Part shown: piece by piece, positions 5,992 through 13,860 of the stretch
Layout: every line of letters starts with the position of its first letter
Position numbering within the stretch: position 1 is the first letter of the stretch
Origin: Clostridiales bacterium UBA7285
Lineage (GTDB): Bacteria; Bacillota; Clostridia; Peptostreptococcales; Anaerovoracaceae
Direction: 5' to 3'
DNA: 25,206 nt
Assembly (NCBI GenBank): GCA_002472145.1
Contig: DKRJ01000033.1
Span: 1-25,206, forward strand
Made by a program: the position numbers and the translations under genes
The notes under the pieces: model-generated
Databases searched by the model: none
What the model was told of the DNA's origin: nothing
Seen by the model: the letters and a program-made list of their open reading frames with translations, nothing else

Positions 5992-8900
5992 ATGACACGT
6001 AAGCAGCAGATCAGGGCTTTGTCGCAGAGGCTTCTCCAGAATCTCGAGGAACGCCAGTTCCTGAGGACCTCGGGGCTGACGAAAAGCATAGTCGATTCTG
6101 TTTTTGAAAAGAACGCGCTCGAAGAGGCGACGGCGGGGTTCATTCCGGTGAAGGGGCGGATCTCCTGCGGCGAGGTGCTGGAGGCTTTCAGGCCTATGCT
6201 GGAAAAACTCTCTGACGAACCGGAGTGCGGATATATGACGGCGGCGTACGATCTGGCGCGTGGCGACATGTTCGATCAGGAGGACGTCGTCGCGCCGCTG
6301 GAGGCGCATCGTCCCGCTCTTCTCACATATCTCAGGATACTGCAGACCCTGTATGACGAGGAACGGGCGGAGGTGCCGTTCGACCCGATGACGGATTTCC
6401 GGTTCCTGACTGCCGAAGAGGCTTCCGCGTATCCATGCGGCGACGCGTATGTCAGGTTCATGAGCCTCTGGAGGAGTTCTTTCATATACGAAATGCTCCG
6501 TCTGGGCGAAGAAGTCACGGAATATCACACGCTCGGGCACATTGCGGGGGTCCACTACGTCGCGATGACGGCGGCCACAGGGCTGCTGGATGCCGGGATC
6601 CCGCTCGATCCGGCTTTGGCGAGCGCGGCGGCGGCAGGCCACGACCTCGGAAAATTCGGATGCAGACCGGGTGAACGGGTCCCGTATCTTCACTACTACT
6701 ACACGGATAAATGGTTCCGCAGCCACGACCTGGAGGAGATAGGGCATATCGGGGCGAACCACTCGACGTGGGATCTGGAACTCGACAACCTCTCGGCGGA
6801 GTCGATCTGCCTCATATACGCTGATTTCCGGGTCAAGGAGGTCAAAGACGGCACCAGAGCCCATATCTACAGCCTGAAGGATTCCTTTGACGTCATACTC
6901 TCCAAACTCGACAACGTCGACGAGGCGAAGCTGCGCAGATATCGCTTCGTCTATTCCAGGCTCGTCGATTTCGAGGATTACATGCTCTCTCTCGGCGTCG
7001 ACGTCGATCTGACGGGCAAACCGGGGAAACGCGAGGAACTCCCGGACATCGCGCTGCGAAGCGCCGAAGAGACGCTGAGGAGCCTTAAATTCGCGTCGAT
7101 AAACCATAACATGCGCGTCATGAACACGCTTTCGACGGAGCGCAGCTTCGGACGGATACTAGAGGAAGCCAGGAGCGAGCAGAACTTCAAGCACCTGCGC
7201 GCGTACCTGATCGTGCTCCAAGAATATTCCATGTATCTGAGTTTCGGCCAGAAGAGGACAGCGCTCGAGTTCCTGTACGAACTGCTGACGCACCGCGAGG
7301 GAGACGTGAGACGTTTTGCCGCCGGACTGATAGGCCAGATCATAGCGGAATATAACGCGGGATACCGCAAAACGCGCCCGGAGGGAGTCGCTGACGTCGA
7401 CGAGGCCACGGCGGTGGAACTCTGGAACGAGACGCTCGATTACATAACCAGGCCGGACATCAAGCTGACGGACCGCCACAGGAGCTGGCTCGGATACACG
7501 CTGAAATTCATCGTCGAATCGCTTTTCGAGAAGGCGAACCCCGATGACGCGGAGGTGTTCTTCGATGAGCTGATGAAGAGATACAGGATCGGAGTGTGGA
7601 GCGAAGACACTGAGTTCGCGCTGCTGGACACACTGCACGACACTCCGCTGTATCCGGCGGACGGCGAGGATCTTAAGACCCTGACGGCGTTCGCGCTCGC
7701 TTCATTCTCTACGGGATCCCTGAGGCTGCGGATGGCGGCGCTCAGATTCTTCGAGGTGCTCACCGATAAACTGCCGGGCGGCGACCCGGCGCTGGACGGG
7801 ATCGCGGAAGCGGTCGGCTCCATGGAGACCGGCGACAACCCGACTCTGCTGTTCCTGAAGATGCGGATACTCTCGAACCTCGGCATCGACACCGGGGACA
7901 TAGCGGCAAAACTCGACACGCCGGAGACGGTCAGCGACATCTTCCTCGAAAACCTGAAATCATCCACGCACTGGACCATCAAAGCCACGAACATAGAGCT
8001 GCTCGAATACGTCGCGGACAGCGGAAGGCTCGAGAACATCCTGCACATAGCCACCCACCTCGCGAACCTGATCAAAGTCAGCGAGATCGTCGTGGTGCGC
8101 CTCGACGCGGGAGATGCCCTGCTCAGGATCGTCAGGTATCTTTCGCCTGACCAGCGGAACGAGATCGCGGTCGAGCTGGTGAAGGGTCTGGAAGTCGGCG
8201 AGTATGAATTTTCCAAATACATTCCGCCTGTCCTGGGACGCTTCGTACTCTATCTCCCTCCGGACCAGCTTGACGAACTGATCACCGGACTGCGCAATTC
8301 CCTCGCGAGCCCGAACGAGAGGATTGCCGCTCTCGCGCTCGAGACAGCGGGAGTGATGCTGGAGCACTATGAGGGCTACGGCGGACGCTTCGGCGAGAGC
8401 GAGGAAAACACGCTTTCGCGCCGCGTGTCGCTGCTCGGGTTCCTCCTGAGCGGGATGGCGAACTACAGGATCGAGGTGCGCCGCGAGGCGATGTGGGCGC
8501 TCACGAGCATATATATATCAAACATCCCGAGCGACGCGACGAAGGGCTGGGTCATCGGCGTGGCGTATAAAAAGCTCATGTTCCTGCTGCAGGAGCGCGA
8601 CGCGGAGGCGATGAACCTCTACTACAGGGCGGCTCTGCTGAACCACATCAACAGGTTCATGTCCGTCTACAACATAGACAAGGGCAGCCTCCAGACGCAG
8701 GAATACGATAAGGTCGCGTTCTTCCCGGGATCGTTCGACCCGTTCACGCTCTCCCATAAGGAGATAGCGCGCAGCATACGTGACCTCGGATATGAGGTGT
8801 ATCTGGCCGTGGACGAATTCTCGTGGTCAAAGAATACCCAGCCGAACCTCGTGAGGCGGCAGATAATCAACATGTCTATCGCAGACGAATTCCACATACA

Positions 8901-10851
8901 CCTGTTCCCGGCGGGCATCCCGATAAACATCGCCAATCCGCGCGACATCAGGACTCTGAAGGACATTTTCAAGGACCGTGACCTGTACCTGGTCGTCGGC
9001 GAGGACGTCATACGCGACGCCTCGGCATATAAGACGCCTAAGACTCAGGACAGCGTCCATTCCCTGAATCATATCGTTTTCAGCCGTGCGTCCGACAAGA
9101 GCGGCGGCGCGGACAGGAAGGGCGTATCAAAGAATGCACCTGACGTAAGCGACATCGACGGCAAGGTCGTCTCGCTTAAACTCCCTGCCGAACTGGACAG
9201 CGTCAGTTCTACGCGCATCCGTGAGAACATCGACCTCAACCGCGACATTTCGACGCTGGTAGACCCGGTCGTACAGGAATATATCTATTCGGACAACAGA
9301 TACCTGCGCGAGGAGCGATTCAAGAGAGTGATAGGAAGGCAGACGATCTTCTGGGACTATGAGCCAAAGCCAGGACAGGTCACGATGCAGCTGCTCTCTG
9401 CGACCGTGCTGAAGCGGAACCCCGCGGCGGCGGAGATATCGCACGCAGTGCTTTCATCGGGCGAGAGCGTCCTCATAATGAGAAACGTGTATTACACGGA
9501 TCCAATAGGCTTTATCCGCTTTAAATACGTCGAATCGGTAGACCTGCAGAAGGAACTCGGCAGCGGGGAACTCGCCGACGAGATCAGGCGCAAGAGCGCC
9601 TGCGGAAGGCTGCTGCTGATACGCGGACTTTACGTCGCAAGACAGTCGATACTTCCGGACGCGGAGCAGTGGCTGCTTTCGCGCGGGATAATCGAAGGGC
9701 TCTCGCGCAGCTGCAATTTCGCGGCGTATCAATCGGATCAGCCGGCGGGAGGGGCAGTCAGAGACGTTCTGGAACGTCAGGGCTTTGTTCCGGCTGAAAG
9801 TGCTCCGAAGACGATGATAGCGAACATGTATCTGCCTCTGATACTGCTCCAGAACCTCGACACCACGATCAAGGAGCCGTTTGCTTCGAACCCGCGCATG
9901 CAGAAGGTCTTCCTCGACACGCATAAAAAAATGCAGCGCGCGGCGGCTGGACTTTTCCCGGGGCAGCTCGTGCTCTCGATCCACTCGAGCATGCTGATGG
10001 AAGAGATCGTGACGAAAATGACGGCGCTGAACGGCGTTCCGCGCGAGCAGACTGAACCGAGGCAGCTGGGCCCGCTCATGTGCGTGCCTTTCGGCAAACT
10101 GATGCGCGGGTGCGTCGTGCCTAACACCGTCACGAAGACGCTGCACACAGATAAGGTCTTCAACCCTGAACTGTCGGAGTATAAGATCGAGTCGTTCCCG
10201 GGCTACACGAGCCTGGAAACGCAGGTTAAGGCCATTAAGAGCTTCGGCAGGCCGGTTGTTTTGATAGACGATATCCTCTACAGGCCGGGGCGCCTGCAGG
10301 CGATCCTGCCGCTGTTCAAAAAAGAGGGCATCGAGGTGAAGTGCGCTCTGCTCGGCCTGCTCTCCAGCTACGGCCGCGACACTATGGCATCCTCCGGGCT
10401 GAAGATCGACGCCGTAGTCACGGTGCCGTCTCTCAGGCGCTGGTTCATAGAGTCCACGCTCTATCCGTTCATCGGCGGAGACACGGTGAGGCGGACGGAA
10501 AAGTCGAGCGGAGGACTGGGCCCTGCTGTGAATTTCATACTTCCGTACGCAGTTCCGAGGCTGCCGGGGTGCAGCACCGAGGCGCTCTTTGAGTTTTCGT
10601 CCACGATCCTCGAAAACGACCTGGAGATATTCCTGGCGCTCGAATCGGAGTTCAGCGAGCACTACGGGAGGAACCTGACGCTCGGAAGGCTCGGCGAGGC
10701 GGTCATACTGCCGCTGGCGCCGGATCACGGATCTTTCCTGCACTACGACATGAACCTGCTGCCGTCCGACTACCTGATGAACGACCTGACGATGCTGGAG
10801 CGCGACCTCAGGCTTTTGTCGATGGACACGCCTGATAAATTCAGCCTTTAG
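5992..10851 (+). CDS. Giant HD / helical-repeat / nucleotidyltransferase / PRTase-like fusion
   Basis: A 1619-residue soluble protein with no signal peptide or membrane segment. Residues 1-150 are unassigned. Residues ~150-340 form an HD-type metal hydrolase: EYHTLGH (177-183), AGHDLGKFG (215-223), H251/H257 and IYADFR (275-280). Residues ~360-900 are helical, probably HEAT-like repeats. Residues ~905-1100 are a class I nucleotidyltransferase: FPGSFDPFTLSH (911-922, Thr in place of the first His as in CoaD), VVGEDV (1001-1006) and SSTRIREN (1072-1079). Residues ~1110-1275 look GNAT-like. Residues ~1400-1500 contain PVVLIDDILYRPGR (1421-1434), resembling the PRPP loop of phosphoribosyltransferases. 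GAGG precedes the ATG by about 8 bases. NadD beside an HD protein (YqeK) is a familiar Firmicutes pair, so a role in NAD-like or dinucleotide metabolism is inferred. Codon use matches the neighbouring chromosomal genes. Confidence 0.85.
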   Translation: MTRKQQIRALSQRLLQNLEERQFLRTSGLTKSIVDSVFEKNALEEATAGFIPVKGRISCGEVLEAFRPMLEKLSDEPECGYMTAAYDLARGDMFDQEDVVAPLEAHRPALLTYLRILQTLYDEERAEVPFDPMTDFRFLTAEEASAYPCGDAYVRFMSLWRSSFIYEMLRLGEEVTEYHTLGHIAGVHYVAMTAATGLLDAGIPLDPALASAAAAGHDLGKFGCRPGERVPYLHYYYTDKWFRSHDLEEIGHIGANHSTWDLELDNLSAESICLIYADFRVKEVKDGTRAHIYSLKDSFDVILSKLDNVDEAKLRRYRFVYSRLVDFEDYMLSLGVDVDLTGKPGKREELPDIALRSAEETLRSLKFASINHNMRVMNTLSTERSFGRILEEARSEQNFKHLRAYLIVLQEYSMYLSFGQKRTALEFLYELLTHREGDVRRFAAGLIGQIIAEYNAGYRKTRPEGVADVDEATAVELWNETLDYITRPDIKLTDRHRSWLGYTLKFIVESLFEKANPDDAEVFFDELMKRYRIGVWSEDTEFALLDTLHDTPLYPADGEDLKTLTAFALASFSTGSLRLRMAALRFFEVLTDKLPGGDPALDGIAEAVGSMETGDNPTLLFLKMRILSNLGIDTGDIAAKLDTPETVSDIFLENLKSSTHWTIKATNIELLEYVADSGRLENILHIATHLANLIKVSEIVVVRLDAGDALLRIVRYLSPDQRNEIAVELVKGLEVGEYEFSKYIPPVLGRFVLYLPPDQLDELITGLRNSLASPNERIAALALETAGVMLEHYEGYGGRFGESEENTLSRRVSLLGFLLSGMANYRIEVRREAMWALTSIYISNIPSDATKGWVIGVAYKKLMFLLQERDAEAMNLYYRAALLNHINRFMSVYNIDKGSLQTQEYDKVAFFPGSFDPFTLSHKEIARSIRDLGYEVYLAVDEFSWSKNTQPNLVRRQIINMSIADEFHIHLFPAGIPINIANPRDIRTLKDIFKDRDLYLVVGEDVIRDASAYKTPKTQDSVHSLNHIVFSRASDKSGGADRKGVSKNAPDVSDIDGKVVSLKLPAELDSVSSTRIRENIDLNRDISTLVDPVVQEYIYSDNRYLREERFKRVIGRQTIFWDYEPKPGQVTMQLLSATVLKRNPAAAEISHAVLSSGESVLIMRNVYYTDPIGFIRFKYVESVDLQKELGSGELADEIRRKSACGRLLLIRGLYVARQSILPDAEQWLLSRGIIEGLSRSCNFAAYQSDQPAGGAVRDVLERQGFVPAESAPKTMIANMYLPLILLQNLDTTIKEPFASNPRMQKVFLDTHKKMQRAAAGLFPGQLVLSIHSSMLMEEIVTKMTALNGVPREQTEPRQLGPLMCVPFGKLMRGCVVPNTVTKTLHTDKVFNPELSEYKIESFPGYTSLETQVKAIKSFGRPVVLIDDILYRPGRLQAILPLFKKEGIEVKCALLGLLSSYGRDTMASSGLKIDAVVTVPSLRRWFIESTLYPFIGGDTVRRTEKSSGGLGPAVNFILPYAVPRLPGCSTEALFEFSSTILENDLEIFLALESEFSEHYGRNLTLGRLGEAVILPLAPDHGSFLHYDMNLLPSDYLMNDLTMLERDLRLLSMDTPDKFSL

Positions 10852-10888
10852 CGGCGGGGTATGCGGGCGGACCGGAGGAGACTGACGA

Positions 10889-12391
10889 ATGTACTACTAT
10901 ACCGCGGGCGGCGTGATATGCTGCTCTCTCAACAAAATAGAACGCTGCGGCGACCCGGAGCTCGCGTGGGAACTCGAGGAGATGAGGAAAAACACCGACG
11001 GGCTGATCCCGGAGGTCTTTCTCTTCAGCGCCGACCCGGCGGAGTGCCGGGCGTCTTTTGCGATCACTGACGAAGGACTTATCTACGCTGGGAAAGAGAG
11101 CGTTTCGTGGCTCAGTAAAGGGGACACTCGTGCCCGGGCGGACGGAATGCCACCGCACATGGCTGGCGAAATGCCACCGCACAGGGCGGACGGAATGCCA
11201 CCGCACAAGGCCGGCGGAATGCACCCACATAAGGCGGGCGGAGCGGAGCCGTGCACGGATCCCGGCATCTCCGAGGCGATCGGAAGGGGCGGGATGCGCG
11301 CCGTAAACGTCATGCACCCGCGCGCATATTCGCTCGTGCTGAAATCGTCCCGCAGACAGCGGCAGGGTGCAGGAAGCGCCGTCGTCAGGAATGCGCGCGC
11401 GGCCGGATTTTCGCCTTTTGACGTCCCGCGGACCGGGAGGAACGGCGGATATCGCGTGAACATACTCGCGATGGGAGACGTGGGCGGTATGCTTCTCACC
11501 GGACTGAAACTGCTCGGCGGCGGCACAGTCGACGAGATAGGGATCGCGGATATAAACGAGAACGCCGCTAAGCGCTGGGAATTCGAAGCGAACCAGATGT
11601 CGTACGCCCTCGATTACGGCAGGCTGCCGGAGGTGAAGATAATTGACGCGGAGGATCTTTTTGACTGCGACGCGGCGGTATTCTGCGCGACGAAGGGTGT
11701 GCCTCCGGTAGAGAAGAGCGGAGACTGCGCGCCTGACGGGAAGGCGGCCGCGCAGGCGGCCCCGGGCGGGGACGGACCGGTCCGGGACGTGCGGATGGCG
11801 CAGCTTGAAGCCAACAGCGGCCTGGTCGCGTCATACGCGAGATCGGCGGCGCGCGCCGGATTCGACGGGCTGTTCTGCCAGGTGAGCGATCCGGTCGACC
11901 AGCTCGCCGGCGTCTTTCTCAGGACTTGCCGAGAGGAAGGACACGAGGTATTCCCGGAAAGAGTCCAGGGATTCGGTCTGGGCGTCATGAACGCCAGGGC
12001 TGCCTACTACGCGGAAAAGGACGAGCACTATGCGTCGTTCCTCACCGAAGGAAGGGCATTCGGCGCGCACGGGAAAGGCCTCGTCATAGCGAACTCGACG
12101 GAAAACTACGACGATGATATAAGCCGCGAACTGACGGAAAAGGCGCTTAACGCGAATTTAGTGATGCGAAGCTTCGGATATAAGCCATACGCAGCCCCGG
12201 CTGTCTCTTCAGGCGCGATCAGCATCCTTCAGACCCTCCGCGGCGAGTGGCACTACAGTTCATGCTTCCTGGGCGGCCGGTTCTTCGGGTGCAGGAACAG
12301 GTACACGGAAAACGGCCAGGAGATAGAAAGGCTGCAGCTGCCGGACGAACTTATGGCGCGCATAGAGGAATCGGCAAATGAAAACTCTTGA
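10889..12391 (+). CDS. Divergent lactate/malate dehydrogenase-like protein
   Basis: A 500-residue protein whose C-terminal ~310 residues follow the LDH/MDH order: Rossmann start VNILAMGDVGGM (190-201), acidic strand end ADIN (220-223), ANSGLVASYA (308-317), QVSDPVDQLAG (331-341, in place of TNPVD), RVQGFGLGVMNAR (358-370) and the likely catalytic His in FGAHGKGLVIANS (H394). The substrate-specificity loop is replaced by a low-complexity insert (about 275-298), and the canonical PR-x-PG-M-x-R motif is missing, so the substrate is probably not lactate or malate. Residues 1-75 are an extra unassigned domain. Residues 84-118 are an 8-residue repeat rich in Met, Pro and His. GGAGGAG precedes the ATG by 8 bases, 38 bases after the giant gene, and its end overlaps the next gene by 14 bases, so the three genes are one operon. 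Confidence 0.75.
   Translation: MYYYTAGGVICCSLNKIERCGDPELAWELEEMRKNTDGLIPEVFLFSADPAECRASFAITDEGLIYAGKESVSWLSKGDTRARADGMPPHMAGEMPPHRADGMPPHKAGGMHPHKAGGAEPCTDPGISEAIGRGGMRAVNVMHPRAYSLVLKSSRRQRQGAGSAVVRNARAAGFSPFDVPRTGRNGGYRVNILAMGDVGGMLLTGLKLLGGGTVDEIGIADINENAAKRWEFEANQMSYALDYGRLPEVKIIDAEDLFDCDAAVFCATKGVPPVEKSGDCAPDGKAAAQAAPGGDGPVRDVRMAQLEANSGLVASYARSAARAGFDGLFCQVSDPVDQLAGVFLRTCREEGHEVFPERVQGFGLGVMNARAAYYAEKDEHYASFLTEGRAFGAHGKGLVIANSTENYDDDISRELTEKALNANLVMRSFGYKPYAAPAVSSGAISILQTLRGEWHYSSCFLGGRFFGCRNRYTENGQEIERLQLPDELMARIEESANENS
11138..11242 (+). repeat. 24-bp coding tandem repeat (ADGMPPHx)
   Basis: Four and a half in-frame 24-bp units encode ADGMPPHM, AGEMPPHR, ADGMPPHK, AGGMHPHK and AGG. 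Units one and three are nearly identical in DNA, indicating expansion in steps of two. The tract sits between the N-terminal domain and the dehydrogenase-like domain of its gene and adds a His-rich linker. Confidence 0.85.
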
Positions 12392-13508
12392 AGTATATTA
12401 CAAGGATCACGATAAGCAGAACGGCGGCGGACGTATCAGATCGGTGCTGGACCGCGCCCTTTCGGACGTGCCTCACGAGGTAGTTGACGATATCCGCAAG
12501 GTCAGAAAAAATTCGAGGGTCCTGTTCTGCTTCGACCTGGACGAGTACGGAATGGACGACTCGTCGTCAGATGTGACGAGAGTCCTGCGCTCGGACAGGC
12601 ACGCGCTCGACGGCTGCGTGGCGGGACTGCTCGTGGACGGAAAAGGCACGCTCTACACTAAATCGTTCGCCAGAAGCATAGCCTTCGATATGAACAGGTC
12701 AGGCGCCGGACTCGTCGGGAGGCCGCTCGTCGAAAGCGTAGAAGGGTTGAAGAACTTCGCAGTCCAGGCGGAGAACAATAAAATATCTCTCGAGGAGGCG
12801 TACGTAGACGCCGTAAGGGAACTCGCGGTCAGGCTGACCGATGAAGGCGCGGGCAGGCGTCCCGCTGTCCGGTCCGCTGATCGCGGCGGCATCAGCGGCG
12901 CGGGCGGACCGGCGGGCCGCGGCAGCGTCAGGGATACCGCTAAGGAGCCGTCGCTCCTGGTCCTGCACGTCTCGAACAGATCGACGAGCAACACGCTCGC
13001 GATATGGAGGATGACGAAACAGCACCTCGAAGGATTTGATATCAGGGAGATCAGCTTAAGGAACGGGACGCTCGAGGACTGCGCGGGCTGCAGGTACAGG
13101 ACATGCCTGCATTTCGGCGAAAAGGGCGAATGCTTCTACGGCGGTGCGATGGTCAGCGAGGTATATCCCGCGGTGCTCGACTGCGACGCGGTCGTTCTGC
13201 TCTGTCCGAACTATAACGACGCCGTACCGGCGAACGTCTCGTCGTTCATAAACCGCCTGACGGCGCTCTTCGTGACGCGCCGGTTCTACGATAAAGCGGT
13301 CTTTGCCGTGGTGGTGTCGGGGTATTCCGGCGGGGATATCGTCGCCGAGCAGATCATCTCCGGGATGAACATGAACAAGTCGTTCTACCTGCCGCCGAGG
13401 TTTTGTCTGACAGAGACGGCGAACCGCGCGGGAGAGGCTTTGGCGATCCCCGGGATCGAGGACGACGTAAAGGATTTTTCGGACTCGATAAAGGCGTATT
13501 TTGATTGA
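12378..13508 (+). CDS. NAD(P)H-dependent FMN reductase-like flavoprotein
   Basis: A 376-residue protein. From about residue 190 it follows the flavodoxin-like FMN reductase pattern: strand LLVLHVSNRSTSNT (193-206) forming the phosphate loop, a Cys cluster C235-x2-C238-x4-C243-x8-C252 next to it, DAVVLLCPNYNDAVPANVSSFINRLTALF (270-298) for the flavin ring, and VVVSGYSGGD (311-320). The Cys spacing differs from the usual C-x2-C-x2-C-x5-C of iron-sulfur flavoproteins, so a cluster is uncertain. Residues 1-155 are a separate unassigned domain with a conserved-looking GLLVDGKGTLYTKSFARS, and 155-190 is a Gly/Arg-rich linker. Its start overlaps the end of the dehydrogenase-like gene by 14 bases (translational coupling, GAGGA upstream). 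It likely supplies redox chemistry to the operon's pathway. Confidence 0.8.
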   Translation: MKTLEVYYKDHDKQNGGGRIRSVLDRALSDVPHEVVDDIRKVRKNSRVLFCFDLDEYGMDDSSSDVTRVLRSDRHALDGCVAGLLVDGKGTLYTKSFARSIAFDMNRSGAGLVGRPLVESVEGLKNFAVQAENNKISLEEAYVDAVRELAVRLTDEGAGRRPAVRSADRGGISGAGGPAGRGSVRDTAKEPSLLVLHVSNRSTSNTLAIWRMTKQHLEGFDIREISLRNGTLEDCAGCRYRTCLHFGEKGECFYGGAMVSEVYPAVLDCDAVVLLCPNYNDAVPANVSSFINRLTALFVTRRFYDKAVFAVVVSGYSGGDIVAEQIISGMNMNKSFYLPPRFCLTETANRAGEALAIPGIEDDVKDFSDSIKAYFD

Positions 13509-13534
13509 CAAGCGAACGGGTTTGGTGCTAATCT
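13505..13534 (+). promoter_or_regulatory. Strong promoter before the mgtE leader
   Basis: A consensus TTGACA (13505-13510), overlapping the stop codon of the flavoprotein gene, and TAATCT (13529-13534) are 18 bases apart. It gives a transcript starting near 13541 with a leader of about 320 bases before mgtE. Confidence 0.65.
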
Positions 13535-13583
13535 CTAATAGTGCTTATTTTCTTTTGATAATTGACAGAAAGGACGGACGTAA

Positions 13584-13736
13584 ATGGACGCAGATAGCCA
13601 CAAGCGGACTAAGCAGGAAACCGATCTTGACGATGTGCCGGATGGTATCGCAGCGATAGCAGCCGCCCTTTTCTTTATGCCTTTCTGCCCGTTTGAAATG
13701 ATCCGGATCGCGGGACTGACGGATATCTCTCTGTGA
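13584..13736 (+). CDS. Small 50-residue ORF in the mgtE leader
   Basis: ATG at 13584 follows an AAAGGA by about 10 bases and opens 50 codons ending TGA at 13734-13736. The product has a charged N-terminal half (SHKRTKQETDLDD) and a hydrophobic stretch AAIAAALFFMPFCPF that could be a short membrane helix. I do not recognise a family. It lies within the transcript from the 13505 promoter and before the hairpins that precede mgtE, so it could be a leader peptide whose translation affects the folding downstream, or a small independent membrane protein, or not coding at all. Confidence 0.4.
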   Translation: MDADSHKRTKQETDLDDVPDGIAAIAAALFFMPFCPFEMIRIAGLTDISL

Positions 13737-13741
13737 CCGGA

Positions 13742-13767
13742 TCCGCGGGACGCCCTTCCGCGGAAGG
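13742..13767 (+). promoter_or_regulatory. Mutually exclusive hairpins in the mgtE leader
   Basis: TCCGCGG (13742-13748) can pair with CCGCGGA (13758-13764), while the overlapping CCTTCCGCGGAAGG (13754-13767) is itself a perfect palindrome; both cannot form in one molecule. The GACGC in the first hairpin's loop can also pair with GCGTC of the terminator stem at 13833-13837. No T-run follows, so these are switch-like elements rather than terminators. The fold is inferred by eye. Confidence 0.35.
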
Positions 13768-13810
13768 TGCCTCATAAAGACAGCAGGCCCCTGACTTCAG
13801 CGATTTCTAC

Positions 13811-13845
13811 CGACGCGCCGCTTTTTTGGACAGCGTCGTTTTTTT
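13811..13845 (+). terminator. Terminator/attenuator immediately before mgtE
   Basis: CGACGC (13811-13816) pairs with GCGTCG (13833-13838) across a 16-base loop and is followed by seven Ts. The T-run ends only 15 bases before the mgtE start codon and abuts its ribosome binding site, leaving no room for a separate promoter. Transcription of mgtE must therefore pass through it. Confidence 0.7.
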
Positions 13846-13860
13846 ACGCGGAGAAAAACG

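Noticed and set aside
5893..7107. Long minus-strand open frame opposite the start of the giant gene
   Set aside because: It is a shadow of the GC-rich + strand coding sequence, Arg-rich with no domain pattern and no ribosome binding site; the + frame has clear HD motifs.
9454..10743. 429-codon minus-strand open frame
   Set aside because: Lies entirely opposite the nucleotidyltransferase/PRTase-like coding region; its composition (Arg, Glu, His rich) is typical of an antisense frame.
13540..13860. M-box magnesium riboswitch before mgtE
   Set aside because: The conserved M-box core segments were looked for and not found by eye; the leader is reported only as an unclassified attenuator.
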